Shown in pieces: positions 9,682 through 18,020 of a stretch of DNA of 64,000 nt (positions within the stretch are counted from its first letter, which is position 1; every line of letters begins with the position of its first letter). A model generated the notes under the pieces. It had not been told where the DNA came from. It was given only the letters and a program-made list of their open reading frames with translations, and ran no database searches. The stretch covers positions 36,056 to 100,055 of the forward strand of contig JAJCXX010000054.1 of the NCBI GenBank assembly GCA_029263195.1, in the 5' to 3' direction. This DNA is from Acidimicrobiales bacterium. Its GTDB lineage: Bacteria > Actinomycetota > Acidimicrobiia > Acidimicrobiales > Aldehydirespiratoraceae. Made by a program: the position numbers and the translations under genes.

Positions 9682-10977
9682 TCAGGCGGCCAGCACCCCG
9701 ATTCGTTCATAGGCGCCGTCGAGGATGTCGTCGGTGGGTCCGCCGAGCCAGTCGAGGACCTCGGCATAGATCGAACGTTCATCAACGGTGGTTCGAACAT
9801 CGCCGTCGGCGAGATCGGTCAGATCAAGGTCACCGTGCACAGCTCGACCGTTCACGGACGGTCCCATCACGAATTGCACGCCTCCCTGGCCGTGGTCGGT
9901 TCCGCCGGAGCCGTTCTCCACGACTCGGCGACCGAACTCGGACGTGGTCATCAACGTGACCTCGTCGGCGTGTCCGTCGACTTCGATCTGTTCCATGAAC
10001 GCAGCTATTCCGGCCGAGAGGTCCTCGAGCAGATTGCTCTGACGGCTCAATTGGTCGGCGTGGGTGTCGTAGCCGTCGAGCCCGATCGTGATCACCTGCG
10101 TGCCAAGACCCAGGTCGATGATCCGGGCCGCGGATCGGAACAACACCTCGGGACCGCGGCCGGCATCGGAAGTGTCGTCGGAACTGTCGGAGAACACCTG
10201 TGAGAGGAGCTCCACCGACTCGACGGTTGTCGGGATCGCCTGTTGTGCGAGGGCTAGATACGGATCGGCATTGAGCGGCGAGGCGGTCGAGAGAAACGCC
10301 TGGATCAGGGCTTCGGAATCGGTACCCGGAGTGGTTTGTAGCTGGAAGGCCTGCGGTGAACGAATGACGGTGGCAAGGCTCTGCTCGCCGATCAGGGCCG
10401 GAGCTCCCCCACCGAGAGCGATCGCCCTCAGCGGATCGGGGTCACCGGTGAGGGTGGCGTCGAGCCACCGCCCGAGCCACCCCGTGGTCGATACGGCTTC
10501 GGCCACCCCCGACCACCAGGTGTCCATCGACTTGAAATGAGATCTGCTCTGAAGTGGAATCCCGACACCATCCACCGCAGCCAACGAACCGAGGTTCCAC
10601 CAGCGACTCAACGGTGCGAGTGATGGGTGCAGAGAGAAGTCGGTGTCGCCAAGTTCAACGAGCTCGGATTCCGGGATTGCGAGAGTTGGCCGGGCGTCGC
10701 GGTAGAGGCCGCTGGCCGGTATCAGCGTGTTGAGGCCGTCGTTGCCCCCTGCCATCTGCACCAACACGAGCACCCGATTGCCGACCGGGAGGCTGGTGGT
10801 GGGCGGCTGTGTCGTGGTGGAGGTCGTCGTCGTTGCGGGCCTCGCAGTGGTCGAGGTCGGGGTCGATGCCGACTCCTCTACGCTGTCGCGGATCAGAGCG
10901 GCCCAGGCCCCTCCACCGACGGCGGTCGCTCCCGCCACCCCTCCAGCTGCGCCGAGAAACTTCCGTCTGCTCAACAT
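9682..10977 (-). CDS. DUF1501 exported protein with Tat signal
   Basis: 431 residues. The N-terminus MLSRRKFLGAAGGVAG is a twin-arginine signal, followed by a Thr-rich linker (about residues 40-65). The body (VLVQMAGGNDGLNTLIP, SRSHFKSMDTWWSG, TSEFGRRVVENGSGGTDHGQGG) matches DUF1501, a family with an alkaline-phosphatase-like fold and no firm activity. It follows the DUF1800 gene with an 8-base gap; this pair is widely conserved and is thought to act in the envelope. Confidence 0.88.
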   Translation of the reverse strand: MLSRRKFLGAAGGVAGATAVGGGAWAALIRDSVEESASTPTSTTARPATTTTSTTTQPPTTSLPVGNRVLVLVQMAGGNDGLNTLIPASGLYRDARPTLAIPESELVELGDTDFSLHPSLAPLSRWWNLGSLAAVDGVGIPLQSRSHFKSMDTWWSGVAEAVSTTGWLGRWLDATLTGDPDPLRAIALGGGAPALIGEQSLATVIRSPQAFQLQTTPGTDSEALIQAFLSTASPLNADPYLALAQQAIPTTVESVELLSQVFSDSSDDTSDAGRGPEVLFRSAARIIDLGLGTQVITIGLDGYDTHADQLSRQSNLLEDLSAGIAAFMEQIEVDGHADEVTLMTTSEFGRRVVENGSGGTDHGQGGVQFVMGPSVNGRAVHGDLDLTDLADGDVRTTVDERSIYAEVLDWLGGPTDDILDGAYERIGVLAA

Positions 10978-10985
10978 GGCTTCTC

Positions 10986-12254
10986 CTAGGCGATCAGAAG
11001 GTCGGGGGATGCGAGGGCCAGCGCCAGACGGCTCTCGCCGGGTCGAAGCCCGACTGGCTGGGACAGTTCGGAGAGAGCATCGATCGTCGACTGTGAGAAG
11101 CCCTCGGGACGAACGAGAAGATCAGCCAGGTCGTCCCATCGGGATTCGGCGGCAGCTTGCAGGGTTGGGGCATTCTCGGGAGTCCGAGCGGCGAGCACCC
11201 CCGAGGCCGAGAACCGCAGCGCCGTGGTGGACGACGACAGCCACGCCGCCGCGCCCGGATACCCGGCAACGTTGGGAGGCTGGCCGGGCTGCTGGCCCAT
11301 GTGTCTCAAGATCGTGACGGCCCGCTCCGGCTCGATGACGGCCCCGGTGGCCTTCACGGCCTGGATCAGCCAGGGCAGCGGTGCCAACACGATCGGGCTG
11401 GATTCTCCCGCAACCCCGGCCTCGAGAATCGCTCGGGCCATCGGCCGGATCTCCAGCGACTCTGCGGAGAAGAGATCAGCGAGGTCATCGATCACGTCCG
11501 ACGAGACATCGCCGAGAAAGAAGCGAGCCATCTTGGCAGCGATGAACCCCGGGACGGCCGGATGGTCCAGAGCCGCGTCGACGACCGTGTCGACGTCGTG
11601 GACCCCCTGTACACCGAGGAAGGTCTGCGGAGTGTCGTCGTGACGGTTCGGGATGTACTGGACGTTCCATCCGTCGCGGCGCCGCACCACATACCCGGTG
11701 AGAGCGATCGCCGCCGCCCTCACATCCTGCTCGGTGTAGTTCCCGATGCCGAGCGTGTAGAGCTCCTGGAGTTCGCGCCCGTAGTTCTCATTGGGCGACG
11801 TGCCGGTGGAGGTGGCGCCGTCGAGAAACACGAGCATGGCCGCGTCGACGGTGACCTTGCGGATCAACTCACGGAAGTTGCCCATTGATTCCGTGCGCAG
11901 CAGGTCGAGATGTCGGATCATCGTGGGCAGGTCCTTGACCACCGAGGCCGACACCGCGAAGTGATCGTGCCAGAACCAGCCAAGAGCGTCTTCGAACGGA
12001 CGCTGAGTCACTGCGAGGTGCTCGAGCCACAACGACAGCGCCTCCAGGCCTTGCGCCCCCGGATTTTCCTTGTCTTCGACGACCACGAACTCGGCCCAGG
12101 GCGACACTGAAGCCGACACACCGTTGAGGTCCGGAGAGATCATCCCCTCGAGCACACTCGTGGTGCCCTGCGCGGTCAGGTCGTCCAACTCACCCGGGGC
12201 CAGGCCCCAGCCGGCTCGGCGAGCCAGCCACGCGACTTCTGATCTCGTATCCAC
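10986..12254 (-). CDS. DUF1800 family protein
   Basis: 422 residues from a GTG start with GAGGA nine bases upstream. RRAGWG near the N-terminus, FWHDHFAVSA, and NENYGRELQELYTLGIGNYTEQDVRAAAIALTGY are hallmarks of DUF1800. The family has no proven biochemical role; it nearly always precedes a DUF1501 gene, as here. No signal peptide is visible in this member, so export, if any, may depend on the partner. Confidence 0.85.
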   Translation of the reverse strand: MDTRSEVAWLARRAGWGLAPGELDDLTAQGTTSVLEGMISPDLNGVSASVSPWAEFVVVEDKENPGAQGLEALSLWLEHLAVTQRPFEDALGWFWHDHFAVSASVVKDLPTMIRHLDLLRTESMGNFRELIRKVTVDAAMLVFLDGATSTGTSPNENYGRELQELYTLGIGNYTEQDVRAAAIALTGYVVRRRDGWNVQYIPNRHDDTPQTFLGVQGVHDVDTVVDAALDHPAVPGFIAAKMARFFLGDVSSDVIDDLADLFSAESLEIRPMARAILEAGVAGESSPIVLAPLPWLIQAVKATGAVIEPERAVTILRHMGQQPGQPPNVAGYPGAAAWLSSSTTALRFSASGVLAARTPENAPTLQAAAESRWDDLADLLVRPEGFSQSTIDALSELSQPVGLRPGESRLALALASPDLLIA

Positions 12255-12318
12255 GAGAACGATCCTCGCCGACGATTGTGATGAAATCGTTATCGAAGTC
12301 GAATTCTTCGACGAAGTG

Positions 12319-13485
12319 TCAGAGCTGGTCGAGAGCCAGCGACAGGTCGTCGATCAGGTCGGCCTTGGACTCGAGGCCGACACTCAGTCGAACCAGATCC
12401 TCCGGAACTTCGAGAGGTGAGCCCGCAGCAGACGCGTGGGTCATGGCCCCCGGATGTTCGATCAAAGACTCGACCGCACCGAGTGATTCGGCAAGAGTGA
12501 ACACCTTGGTGGAAGCGGCGAACCGCATCGCGGCGTCGCGTCCTCCACTCAACCGAAGCGAGACCATTCCACCAAAGCCGGACATCTGTCGTGCCGCCAC
12601 GTCGTGTCCCGGATGGGTGGGCAATCCCGGCCAGAGCACCTCGACCACCCGCGGATGGTCGATCAGCAACTCGACCACGGCCGCGGCGTTGTCGCAATGC
12701 CGATCCATCCGCACCGGCAAGGTCTTGAGACCGCGCGTTGTGAGGAAGTTGTCGAACGGACTTCCGACCGCCCCGACTGCGTTCTGGAGATAAGCGAGCT
12801 TGGCCGCCAACTCGTCGTTGTCGAGAGCCAAGAAACCTCCGACCACGTCGGAGTGGCCGCCGCAGTACTTCGTGGTGGAGTGAACAACGACATCGGCGCC
12901 CAAGCTCAACGGCTGCTGGAGGTAGGGGGTTGCGAACGTGTTGTCGACAACGAGCAACGCACCAGAGGCATGCGCCACCTCGGCGACCGCTTCTATGTCG
13001 ATCACCGTCAACAAGGGGTTGGTGGGGGTCTCGGCCCAGACCATCCGTGTGGATGCGGTCATTGCCGAGGCGAGGGCATCGACATCGGTGAGATCGACCG
13101 CAGTCCAGGTGACACCGACGGGAGCCACCACCGCCGACACCAGACGGTATGTGCCGCCGTAGGCGTCGTTGCCCAAGATCACGTGGTCGCCCGGCAACAA
13201 GGTTCGCAGCAACGTGTCCTCGGCAGCCATGCCCGACGCGAACGCGAGCCCGTGGGCTGCTCCCTCGAGCGACGAGAGACAGGTCTGCAATGCCGAACGC
13301 GTGGGGTTGCCGGTGCGGGAGTATTCGTAACCGCGGTGAACCCCAACCTCCTGCTGGGCGAATGTGGTGGCGGGAGAGATCGGCACCACCACCGCACCGC
13401 TGACCGGATCGTGAGGCTGACCGGCGTGGATCGCACGCGTCTCAAACCCCCACGACTCGAAGTCGGAGAAGACGTCGTCAGCCAC
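12319..13485 (-). CDS. cystathionine gamma-lyase/gamma-synthase (PLP)
   Basis: 388 residues from a GTG start that overlaps the end of the cystathionine beta-synthase gene by 8 bases, with CGAAAGGGG upstream. The Cys/Met-metabolism PLP fold is complete: YEYSRTGNPTR, SGMAAED, DNTFATPY and the PLP lysine K206 in STTKYCGGHSDV. Motifs alone do not separate lyase from synthase; the coupling to a beta-synthase favours reverse transsulfuration (homocysteine to cysteine), with possible H2S release. Confidence 0.87.
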   Translation of the reverse strand: MADDVFSDFESWGFETRAIHAGQPHDPVSGAVVVPISPATTFAQQEVGVHRGYEYSRTGNPTRSALQTCLSSLEGAAHGLAFASGMAAEDTLLRTLLPGDHVILGNDAYGGTYRLVSAVVAPVGVTWTAVDLTDVDALASAMTASTRMVWAETPTNPLLTVIDIEAVAEVAHASGALLVVDNTFATPYLQQPLSLGADVVVHSTTKYCGGHSDVVGGFLALDNDELAAKLAYLQNAVGAVGSPFDNFLTTRGLKTLPVRMDRHCDNAAAVVELLIDHPRVVEVLWPGLPTHPGHDVAARQMSGFGGMVSLRLSGGRDAAMRFAASTKVFTLAESLGAVESLIEHPGAMTHASAAGSPLEVPEDLVRLSVGLESKADLIDDLSLALDQL

Positions 13486-14851
13486 TTTCTGCCCCTTTCG
13501 AGAGGAACGCCAGTACATCGCTGCTGGAAATGACCGACCGGGGACGGCCCCCGTCGAGCACGAGCAGAGCCGAATTGGAATCGAGCATCTCCACGGCCAG
13601 CGCCACCGACTGCCCGGCGCCGATAGTGGGCAATGGAGGGCTCATGATCTGCTCCACAGAGGTGTCGAGCAAATCTTCGTCGCCGAATGCCAGATCCATG
13701 AGCCGGAGCTCGCTCACCGATCCCATGACCTCGGCCGCTGCCAGAGGCATCTCGCCCTTGGCGACCGGTAGCTGTGAGACGCCGTGTTGATGCATCAGTG
13801 CCACAGCGTCTCGGGCCGGATCTCCGGGCTGCACGTAGATCAGATCAGGTACCTGACCGAATCGACTTCCGACCACGTCGGCTACCACCGGCCCGTCGCA
13901 GGTGATGAACCCGAACCCGGCCATCCAACTGTCGTTGAACACCTTCGACAGGTAGAGGCGGCCGGAGTCGGGCAGCAACACGACCACGAGATCGTCGGGG
14001 CCGCAGTCGGCGGCCACATCAAGCGCCGCCTGCACAGCGGTGCCGCACGAACCCCCGATCAGCAGGCCCTCCTCTTCGGTGACCCTCCGGGCCATAAGGA
14101 AGGAATCCCGGTCGGAAACGGCGATGGTGCGGTCGATCACCGTCGAGTCGTATGTCGACGGGAAGAAGTCCTCGCCGACACCTTCCACGAGGTAGGGGCG
14201 ACCGCTGCCTCCGGAGTAGACCGACCCCTCGGGATCGGCAGCGATGATCTGCACGTCGGGGTTCTGTTCCTTCAGGTACTTTCCTACTCCGCTGATCGAA
14301 CCACCCGTGCCGGCGCCGGCAACGAAGTGGGTGATTCGGCCGTCGGTCTGCTCCCATATTTCCGGACCGGTCGTGTCGTAGTGCGACTGGGGGTTGACCG
14401 GATTGTGGTACTGACTGGGCTGATAGGAACCCGGGGTCTCCTTCACCAACCGCTCTGCCGTCGAGTAGTAGGAATTCGGGTCTTCGGGGGGCACCGCCAC
14501 GGAGCACACCACCACTTTGGCGCCGTAGGCCCGGAGCAGGTCAACCTTCTCGGGTGCGACCTTGTCGGTCATGACGAATATGCACTTGTACCCGCGCTGG
14601 GCCGCGACGATCGCCAAGCCCACACCCGTGTTGCCCGAGGTCGGTTCGATGATCGTTCCACCGGGCAGGAGAAGCCCGTCGCGTTCGGCCGCGTCGATCA
14701 TGGCGATCGCCGGGCGATCCTTGACACTGCCCCCTGGATTCACCATCTCGACCTTGGCGACGACCGGGCAGGGCAAGCCCTCGCCGACCCTCCTGAGCTT
14801 GACCATCGGAGTGTTTCCGACAAGGTCGAGAACCGACTCGGCTATCTGCAT
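13478..14851 (-). CDS. cbs: cystathionine beta-synthase
   Basis: 457 residues. The N-terminal PLP domain has the Schiff-base lysine K44 in GGSVKDRPA, EPTSGNTGVGLA and the cofactor loop GAGTGGSISG. Two CBS domains occupy about residues 335-457, starting near VPDLIYVQPGDPARDAV. The enzyme joins serine (or O-acetylserine) and homocysteine. The C-terminal CBS pair usually binds an adenosyl ligand and gates activity. The ATG at 14851 is preceded by AGGGAG. It forms an operon with the following lyase. Confidence 0.9.
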   Translation of the reverse strand: MQIAESVLDLVGNTPMVKLRRVGEGLPCPVVAKVEMVNPGGSVKDRPAIAMIDAAERDGLLLPGGTIIEPTSGNTGVGLAIVAAQRGYKCIFVMTDKVAPEKVDLLRAYGAKVVVCSVAVPPEDPNSYYSTAERLVKETPGSYQPSQYHNPVNPQSHYDTTGPEIWEQTDGRITHFVAGAGTGGSISGVGKYLKEQNPDVQIIAADPEGSVYSGGSGRPYLVEGVGEDFFPSTYDSTVIDRTIAVSDRDSFLMARRVTEEEGLLIGGSCGTAVQAALDVAADCGPDDLVVVLLPDSGRLYLSKVFNDSWMAGFGFITCDGPVVADVVGSRFGQVPDLIYVQPGDPARDAVALMHQHGVSQLPVAKGEMPLAAAEVMGSVSELRLMDLAFGDEDLLDTSVEQIMSPPLPTIGAGQSVALAVEMLDSNSALLVLDGGRPRSVISSSDVLAFLSKGAESG

Positions 14852-14993
14852 GGCGACTCCCTGACCGTAGGTGCCCATCATGCCCGAACCACAGCGGCTT
14901 CGTGGCATGTCGGACCTGCGGAGTTCGACGCATCGGGGGCCGGGGGCCTAGCTTCTGACAAGCACCCGAGAACCCGATCGCCTGGACTCCCGC

Positions 14994-16229
14994 ATGCCCC
15001 AACAATCTCTCCTGCTCGACGGCCTGCGTGTGATCGAATCGAGCCTGCTCGGACCGGGTCTGGTCTCCACGTTTCTGGCCGATCTCGGGGCCGATGTCAT
15101 CAAGGTCGAACCCCCGAACGGCGACTACATCCGGCAGATGACCTGGCCGATCGTCGAGGGCACCTCGTTGATGCACCTCCACACTCATCGAGGCAAACGC
15201 AGCGTCACTCTCGATCTCAAGACCACCGAGGGAGTCGACCTCTACAAGCGGCTGGTGGAGCGCTCCGACGTGGTTGTCGAGGCGATGCGTCCCGGCTCTC
15301 TGGCGAAACTGGGGCTCGGATACGACGAACTCATCGAGGTCAACCCACGAATCGTCTTCTGTACGCTCTCGGGCTACGGCGCCACCGGCCCCTACAAGGA
15401 CATGCCGAGCCACGGCATTGCCTACGACACGTGGGCCGGGATGGTGCAGCCAACCGTCGCAGATGACGGGTTCTGTCATATCCCACCCGAGATGCCCAAT
15501 GTCGGTATCAACGTCGGTCCGATGCTCGGGGCCACCGCCATCCTCGCCGGCGTGGTGCACTCTCGTTCGACCGGTCGGGGCTGCCAGATCGAGCTGGCAC
15601 AGTCTGATGCTGCGGCATACATGGACTGGTATCGGATAGAGACGGAGCGGGCCTATCTCCGTCCCGAGGATGAGGTGACCGGCAACGCCAGCGACAACTA
15701 CGAGCGTCGCCCGGCGGGCCTCGCCGGCATGTGGGAGGGCGTGCGATATCAGATCTACGAGGCCAGCGACGGACACGTTCTGTTCATGGCCAGCGAGCAG
15801 GCATTCTGGAGAAACTTCTGCGAGGGCGTCGGGAGACTCGACCTGTTTGAACGGTGGCCCGGATCGAAGTACGCCGATCATGCTCGCGGCAACTACGAGC
15901 TACAGGCCGAACTCCGTGACATCTTTCGAGCGCGCAGCCGTCGTGACTGGATCGATTTCGGCAACGATCACAACACGCCGATCGCTCCCGTGAACACGCC
16001 CGCCACCATCAGCGAGGATCCACAATTCCGTCATCGCATGCCATTTCATCCGACCGACGCGGTGGGGGCCGAGCAGCTCCCGCTCCCGATCTTCATCAAC
16101 GGCGACATGCCGCCAACTCCGTCGATGGCACCGACGGTGGGGCAACACACCGAACAGGTGCTCTCGGAGGTGCTCGACATCGACGACGCCGAGATCGCGT
16201 CGCTGCGCGAGTCAGGAACGTTCGGCTGA
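14994..16229 (+). CDS. CaiB/class III CoA transferase-family protein
   Basis: 411 residues. The fold motifs are clear: GLRVIESS, FLADLGADVIKVEPPNGD, RGKRSVTLDLKT, GLGYDELIEVNPRIVFCTLSGYG. In family members the catalytic Asp follows about 165 residues in, in a GD motif; here the matching stretch reads NVGINVGPMLGATAIL without Asp. The protein may use another residue or not be a transferase. It starts a run of five co-directional genes ending with the amino acid decarboxylase. Confidence 0.8.
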   Translation: MPQQSLLLDGLRVIESSLLGPGLVSTFLADLGADVIKVEPPNGDYIRQMTWPIVEGTSLMHLHTHRGKRSVTLDLKTTEGVDLYKRLVERSDVVVEAMRPGSLAKLGLGYDELIEVNPRIVFCTLSGYGATGPYKDMPSHGIAYDTWAGMVQPTVADDGFCHIPPEMPNVGINVGPMLGATAILAGVVHSRSTGRGCQIELAQSDAAAYMDWYRIETERAYLRPEDEVTGNASDNYERRPAGLAGMWEGVRYQIYEASDGHVLFMASEQAFWRNFCEGVGRLDLFERWPGSKYADHARGNYELQAELRDIFRARSRRDWIDFGNDHNTPIAPVNTPATISEDPQFRHRMPFHPTDAVGAEQLPLPIFINGDMPPTPSMAPTVGQHTEQVLSEVLDIDDAEIASLRESGTFG

Positions 16230-16230
16230 C

Positions 16231-17262
16231 ATGACCGAAGCGCCCGGCGGGATCAACTCTGAAACGGTCAGCCGATGGATGGCCGGGGCCGCACCAGGCC
16301 TGAGGCAACCGCTGGAGTTCGTACCCATCACCGGCGGCGCGTCCAACCTGACGTATTTGGTGACCGACGCATCGGGTGCGCGGTTTGTTCTCAGGCGGCC
16401 GCCGCTAGGCCATGTGCTGGCCAGCGCCCACGACATGGGCCGAGAGCACCGCATAATCTCAGCTCTGGCCCCGACCTCGGTACCCGTGGCGCCGGCGATC
16501 GGGCTGTGCACCGACGATTCCGTCAACGGTGCTCCCTTCTACCTGATGCATTTCGTCGAAGGCTCGATCGTGTTCAATCACGCTGATGGGCTGGCGGTCG
16601 AGCCGGATCTGCGCCCGATCATGACTCACTCTCTGATCGACACTCTCGCCGACCTGCACGCAGTCGAGCCCGACGAAGTGGGTTTGGGTGATCTCGGCCG
16701 ACGAGAGGACTATTGCGCCCGTCAGCTCCGGCGATGGAAACGCCAGGTCGACGACGGATCAGATCGCACCGTCCCTCTCGTTGATGAGCTCCACGATCGC
16801 ATGACCACGGGGATGCCTCCCCAGCAGGGAGCAGGCATCGTCCACGGCGACTACCGGCTCGACAACTGCATGATGGGCCACGACGGAAGCGTGGCTGCGG
16901 TGCTCGACTGGGAGCTCTGCACCCTCGGCGATGTGCTCGCCGACCTCGGCGGAATGGTCATGTGGTGGGGCGACGATCCACGGGCCGTCGGCAGGCTTGC
17001 CGACGTACCCACGAGAGTCGAGGGCTTCGGCTCTTCGGCCGACATGGTCGACCAATACGCCCGCCGATCAGATCGCGACATCTCCGACCTGCCTTGGTAC
17101 GTCGCGTTCCAGCACTGGCGGCTGGCGTGTATCACCGAAGGCGTGCGGGTGCGATATGCCGCTGGAGCGATGGGAGACCAGAACGAGACGGGCGGCGATG
17201 AGATCGCCGTGGCCATCGACTATCTCCTCGAAAGAGCCAAGCAGATCCTCGATGAGGCCTGA
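16231..17262 (+). CDS. phosphotransferase-family protein (ACAD10/APH-like kinase fold)
   Basis: 343 residues. The protein-kinase-like APH fold is shown by the N-lobe GGASNLTYLV, the Brenner motif HGDYRLDNCMMG and the metal-binding DWE in VLDWELCTLGD. This subgroup resembles the N-terminal kinase domain of human ACAD10/11, which acts on 4-hydroxyacyl-CoAs, and it often lies beside acyl-CoA genes. It begins one base after the stop of the CoA-transferase gene, so the two are probably cotranslated. Confidence 0.82.
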   Translation: MTEAPGGINSETVSRWMAGAAPGLRQPLEFVPITGGASNLTYLVTDASGARFVLRRPPLGHVLASAHDMGREHRIISALAPTSVPVAPAIGLCTDDSVNGAPFYLMHFVEGSIVFNHADGLAVEPDLRPIMTHSLIDTLADLHAVEPDEVGLGDLGRREDYCARQLRRWKRQVDDGSDRTVPLVDELHDRMTTGMPPQQGAGIVHGDYRLDNCMMGHDGSVAAVLDWELCTLGDVLADLGGMVMWWGDDPRAVGRLADVPTRVEGFGSSADMVDQYARRSDRDISDLPWYVAFQHWRLACITEGVRVRYAAGAMGDQNETGGDEIAVAIDYLLERAKQILDEA

Positions 17263-17286
17263 GCGGGCTGTGAAACGGTTGGGCAC

Positions 17287-17757
17287 GTGACTCCGGCAAT
17301 CGAGCTACTCAAGGAGCTCGGGATTCCGCACCGGATCATCGAATACGAACACGACACATCGGCTGCCTCCTACGGCGACGAGGCGGTGGCGGCCACCGGT
17401 GTCGAGGCCGACTCTGTGTTCAAGACCCTGGTCGTGACCCTCGACGACGGATCGATGGCGGTGGGAGTAGTGCCGGTGTCTGCCCAACTCGACCTCAAGG
17501 CGATCGCCGTTGCTGCCGGCTCCAAACGGGCCCGAATGGCTGATCCGTCGACCGCGGAACGGCGTACCGGTTACGTCGCGGGAGGAATCAGCCCATTCGG
17601 ACAGAAGCTCCCGCTACCGGTCTTCGTCGACGAGTGGGCCACCGCCCTCGACCTCGTCTATTGCAGCGGGGGCCGTCGCGGCTTGGAGATCGCCGTGTCG
17701 CCCGATGCGTTCACCATTGCGATCGGCGCCAAGTTCGTACCTATAGCCTCGTGGTGA
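17287..17757 (+). CDS. ybaK: YbaK-type Cys-tRNA(Pro)/aminoacyl-tRNA deacylase
   Basis: 156 residues, starting with GTG. The sequence TPAIELLKELGIPHRIIEYEHD, SVFKTLVV, then YVAGGISPFGQKLPLPVFVDE follows the YbaK/ProX editing-domain pattern; the GGISPFG loop is diagnostic. The enzyme hydrolyses Cys-tRNA(Pro) formed by prolyl-tRNA synthetase. Its TGA overlaps the ATG of the selenoprotein gene by one base (TGATG). Confidence 0.9.
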   Translation: MTPAIELLKELGIPHRIIEYEHDTSAASYGDEAVAATGVEADSVFKTLVVTLDDGSMAVGVVPVSAQLDLKAIAVAAGSKRARMADPSTAERRTGYVAGGISPFGQKLPLPVFVDEWATALDLVYCSGGRRGLEIAVSPDAFTIAIGAKFVPIASW

Positions 17758-18020
17758 TGAGTCACTCCGTCGAGATCACCTACTGCGTCCCTTGAAACTA
17801 TTCGAGCCGCGCCGTGCGTGCGGTCGAGGATATTCTCAGCAGCTACCAACACGTGATCGATGATCTGCGAATCGTCACTGGAAGCAAGGGTGTGTTCGAC
17901 GTCAAGGTCGACGGCCAGTTGATCTACTCCAAGGCACTGACCGGACGGCACGCCGAATCCGGCGAGGTCCTCGCGGCGTTCGCCGAACATGTCGGCCCGA
18001 TAGCCCGCTACGGCGAATGA
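17757..18020 (+). CDS. SelW/Rdx-family selenoprotein (in-frame UGA = Sec)
   Basis: 87 residues when TGA at 17793-17795 is read as selenocysteine. The N-terminus VEITYCVPUNYSSRA gives the CxxU motif of the SelW/SelT/Rdx thioredoxin-like family, and the rest (GSKGVFDVKVDGQLIYSK) is typical Rdx sequence. The ATG overlaps the ybaK stop and the gene stop overlaps the decarboxylase start (ATGA), so the frame spanning the TGA fills the space exactly. A hairpin follows the TGA at SECIS distance. A conventional caller would start at GTG 17814 and lose the active site. The family is thought to act as a thiol-disulfide redox protein. Confidence 0.85.
17802..17827 (+). promoter_or_regulatory. bacterial SECIS-like hairpin for SelW
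   Basis: TCGA-G-CCGC pairs with GCGGTCGA: eight base pairs with one bulged G, closing a 9-base loop GCCGTGCGT. The loop begins 16 bases after the TGA and its first base is G, within the published bacterial SECIS consensus (apical loop 16-37 nt from the UGA, a G in its first two bases). The structure was found by eye. Confidence 0.65.

Noticed and set aside
12604..15466. Two long + strand frames opposite the transsulfuration genes
   Set aside because: They mirror the cbs and gamma-lyase genes, whose motifs are complete.
17793..17795. TGA as a nonsense mutation making a pseudogene
   Set aside because: The codon sits exactly at the Sec site of the family, the rest of the frame is conserved, and a SECIS-like hairpin follows. 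A mutation is possible but less likely.
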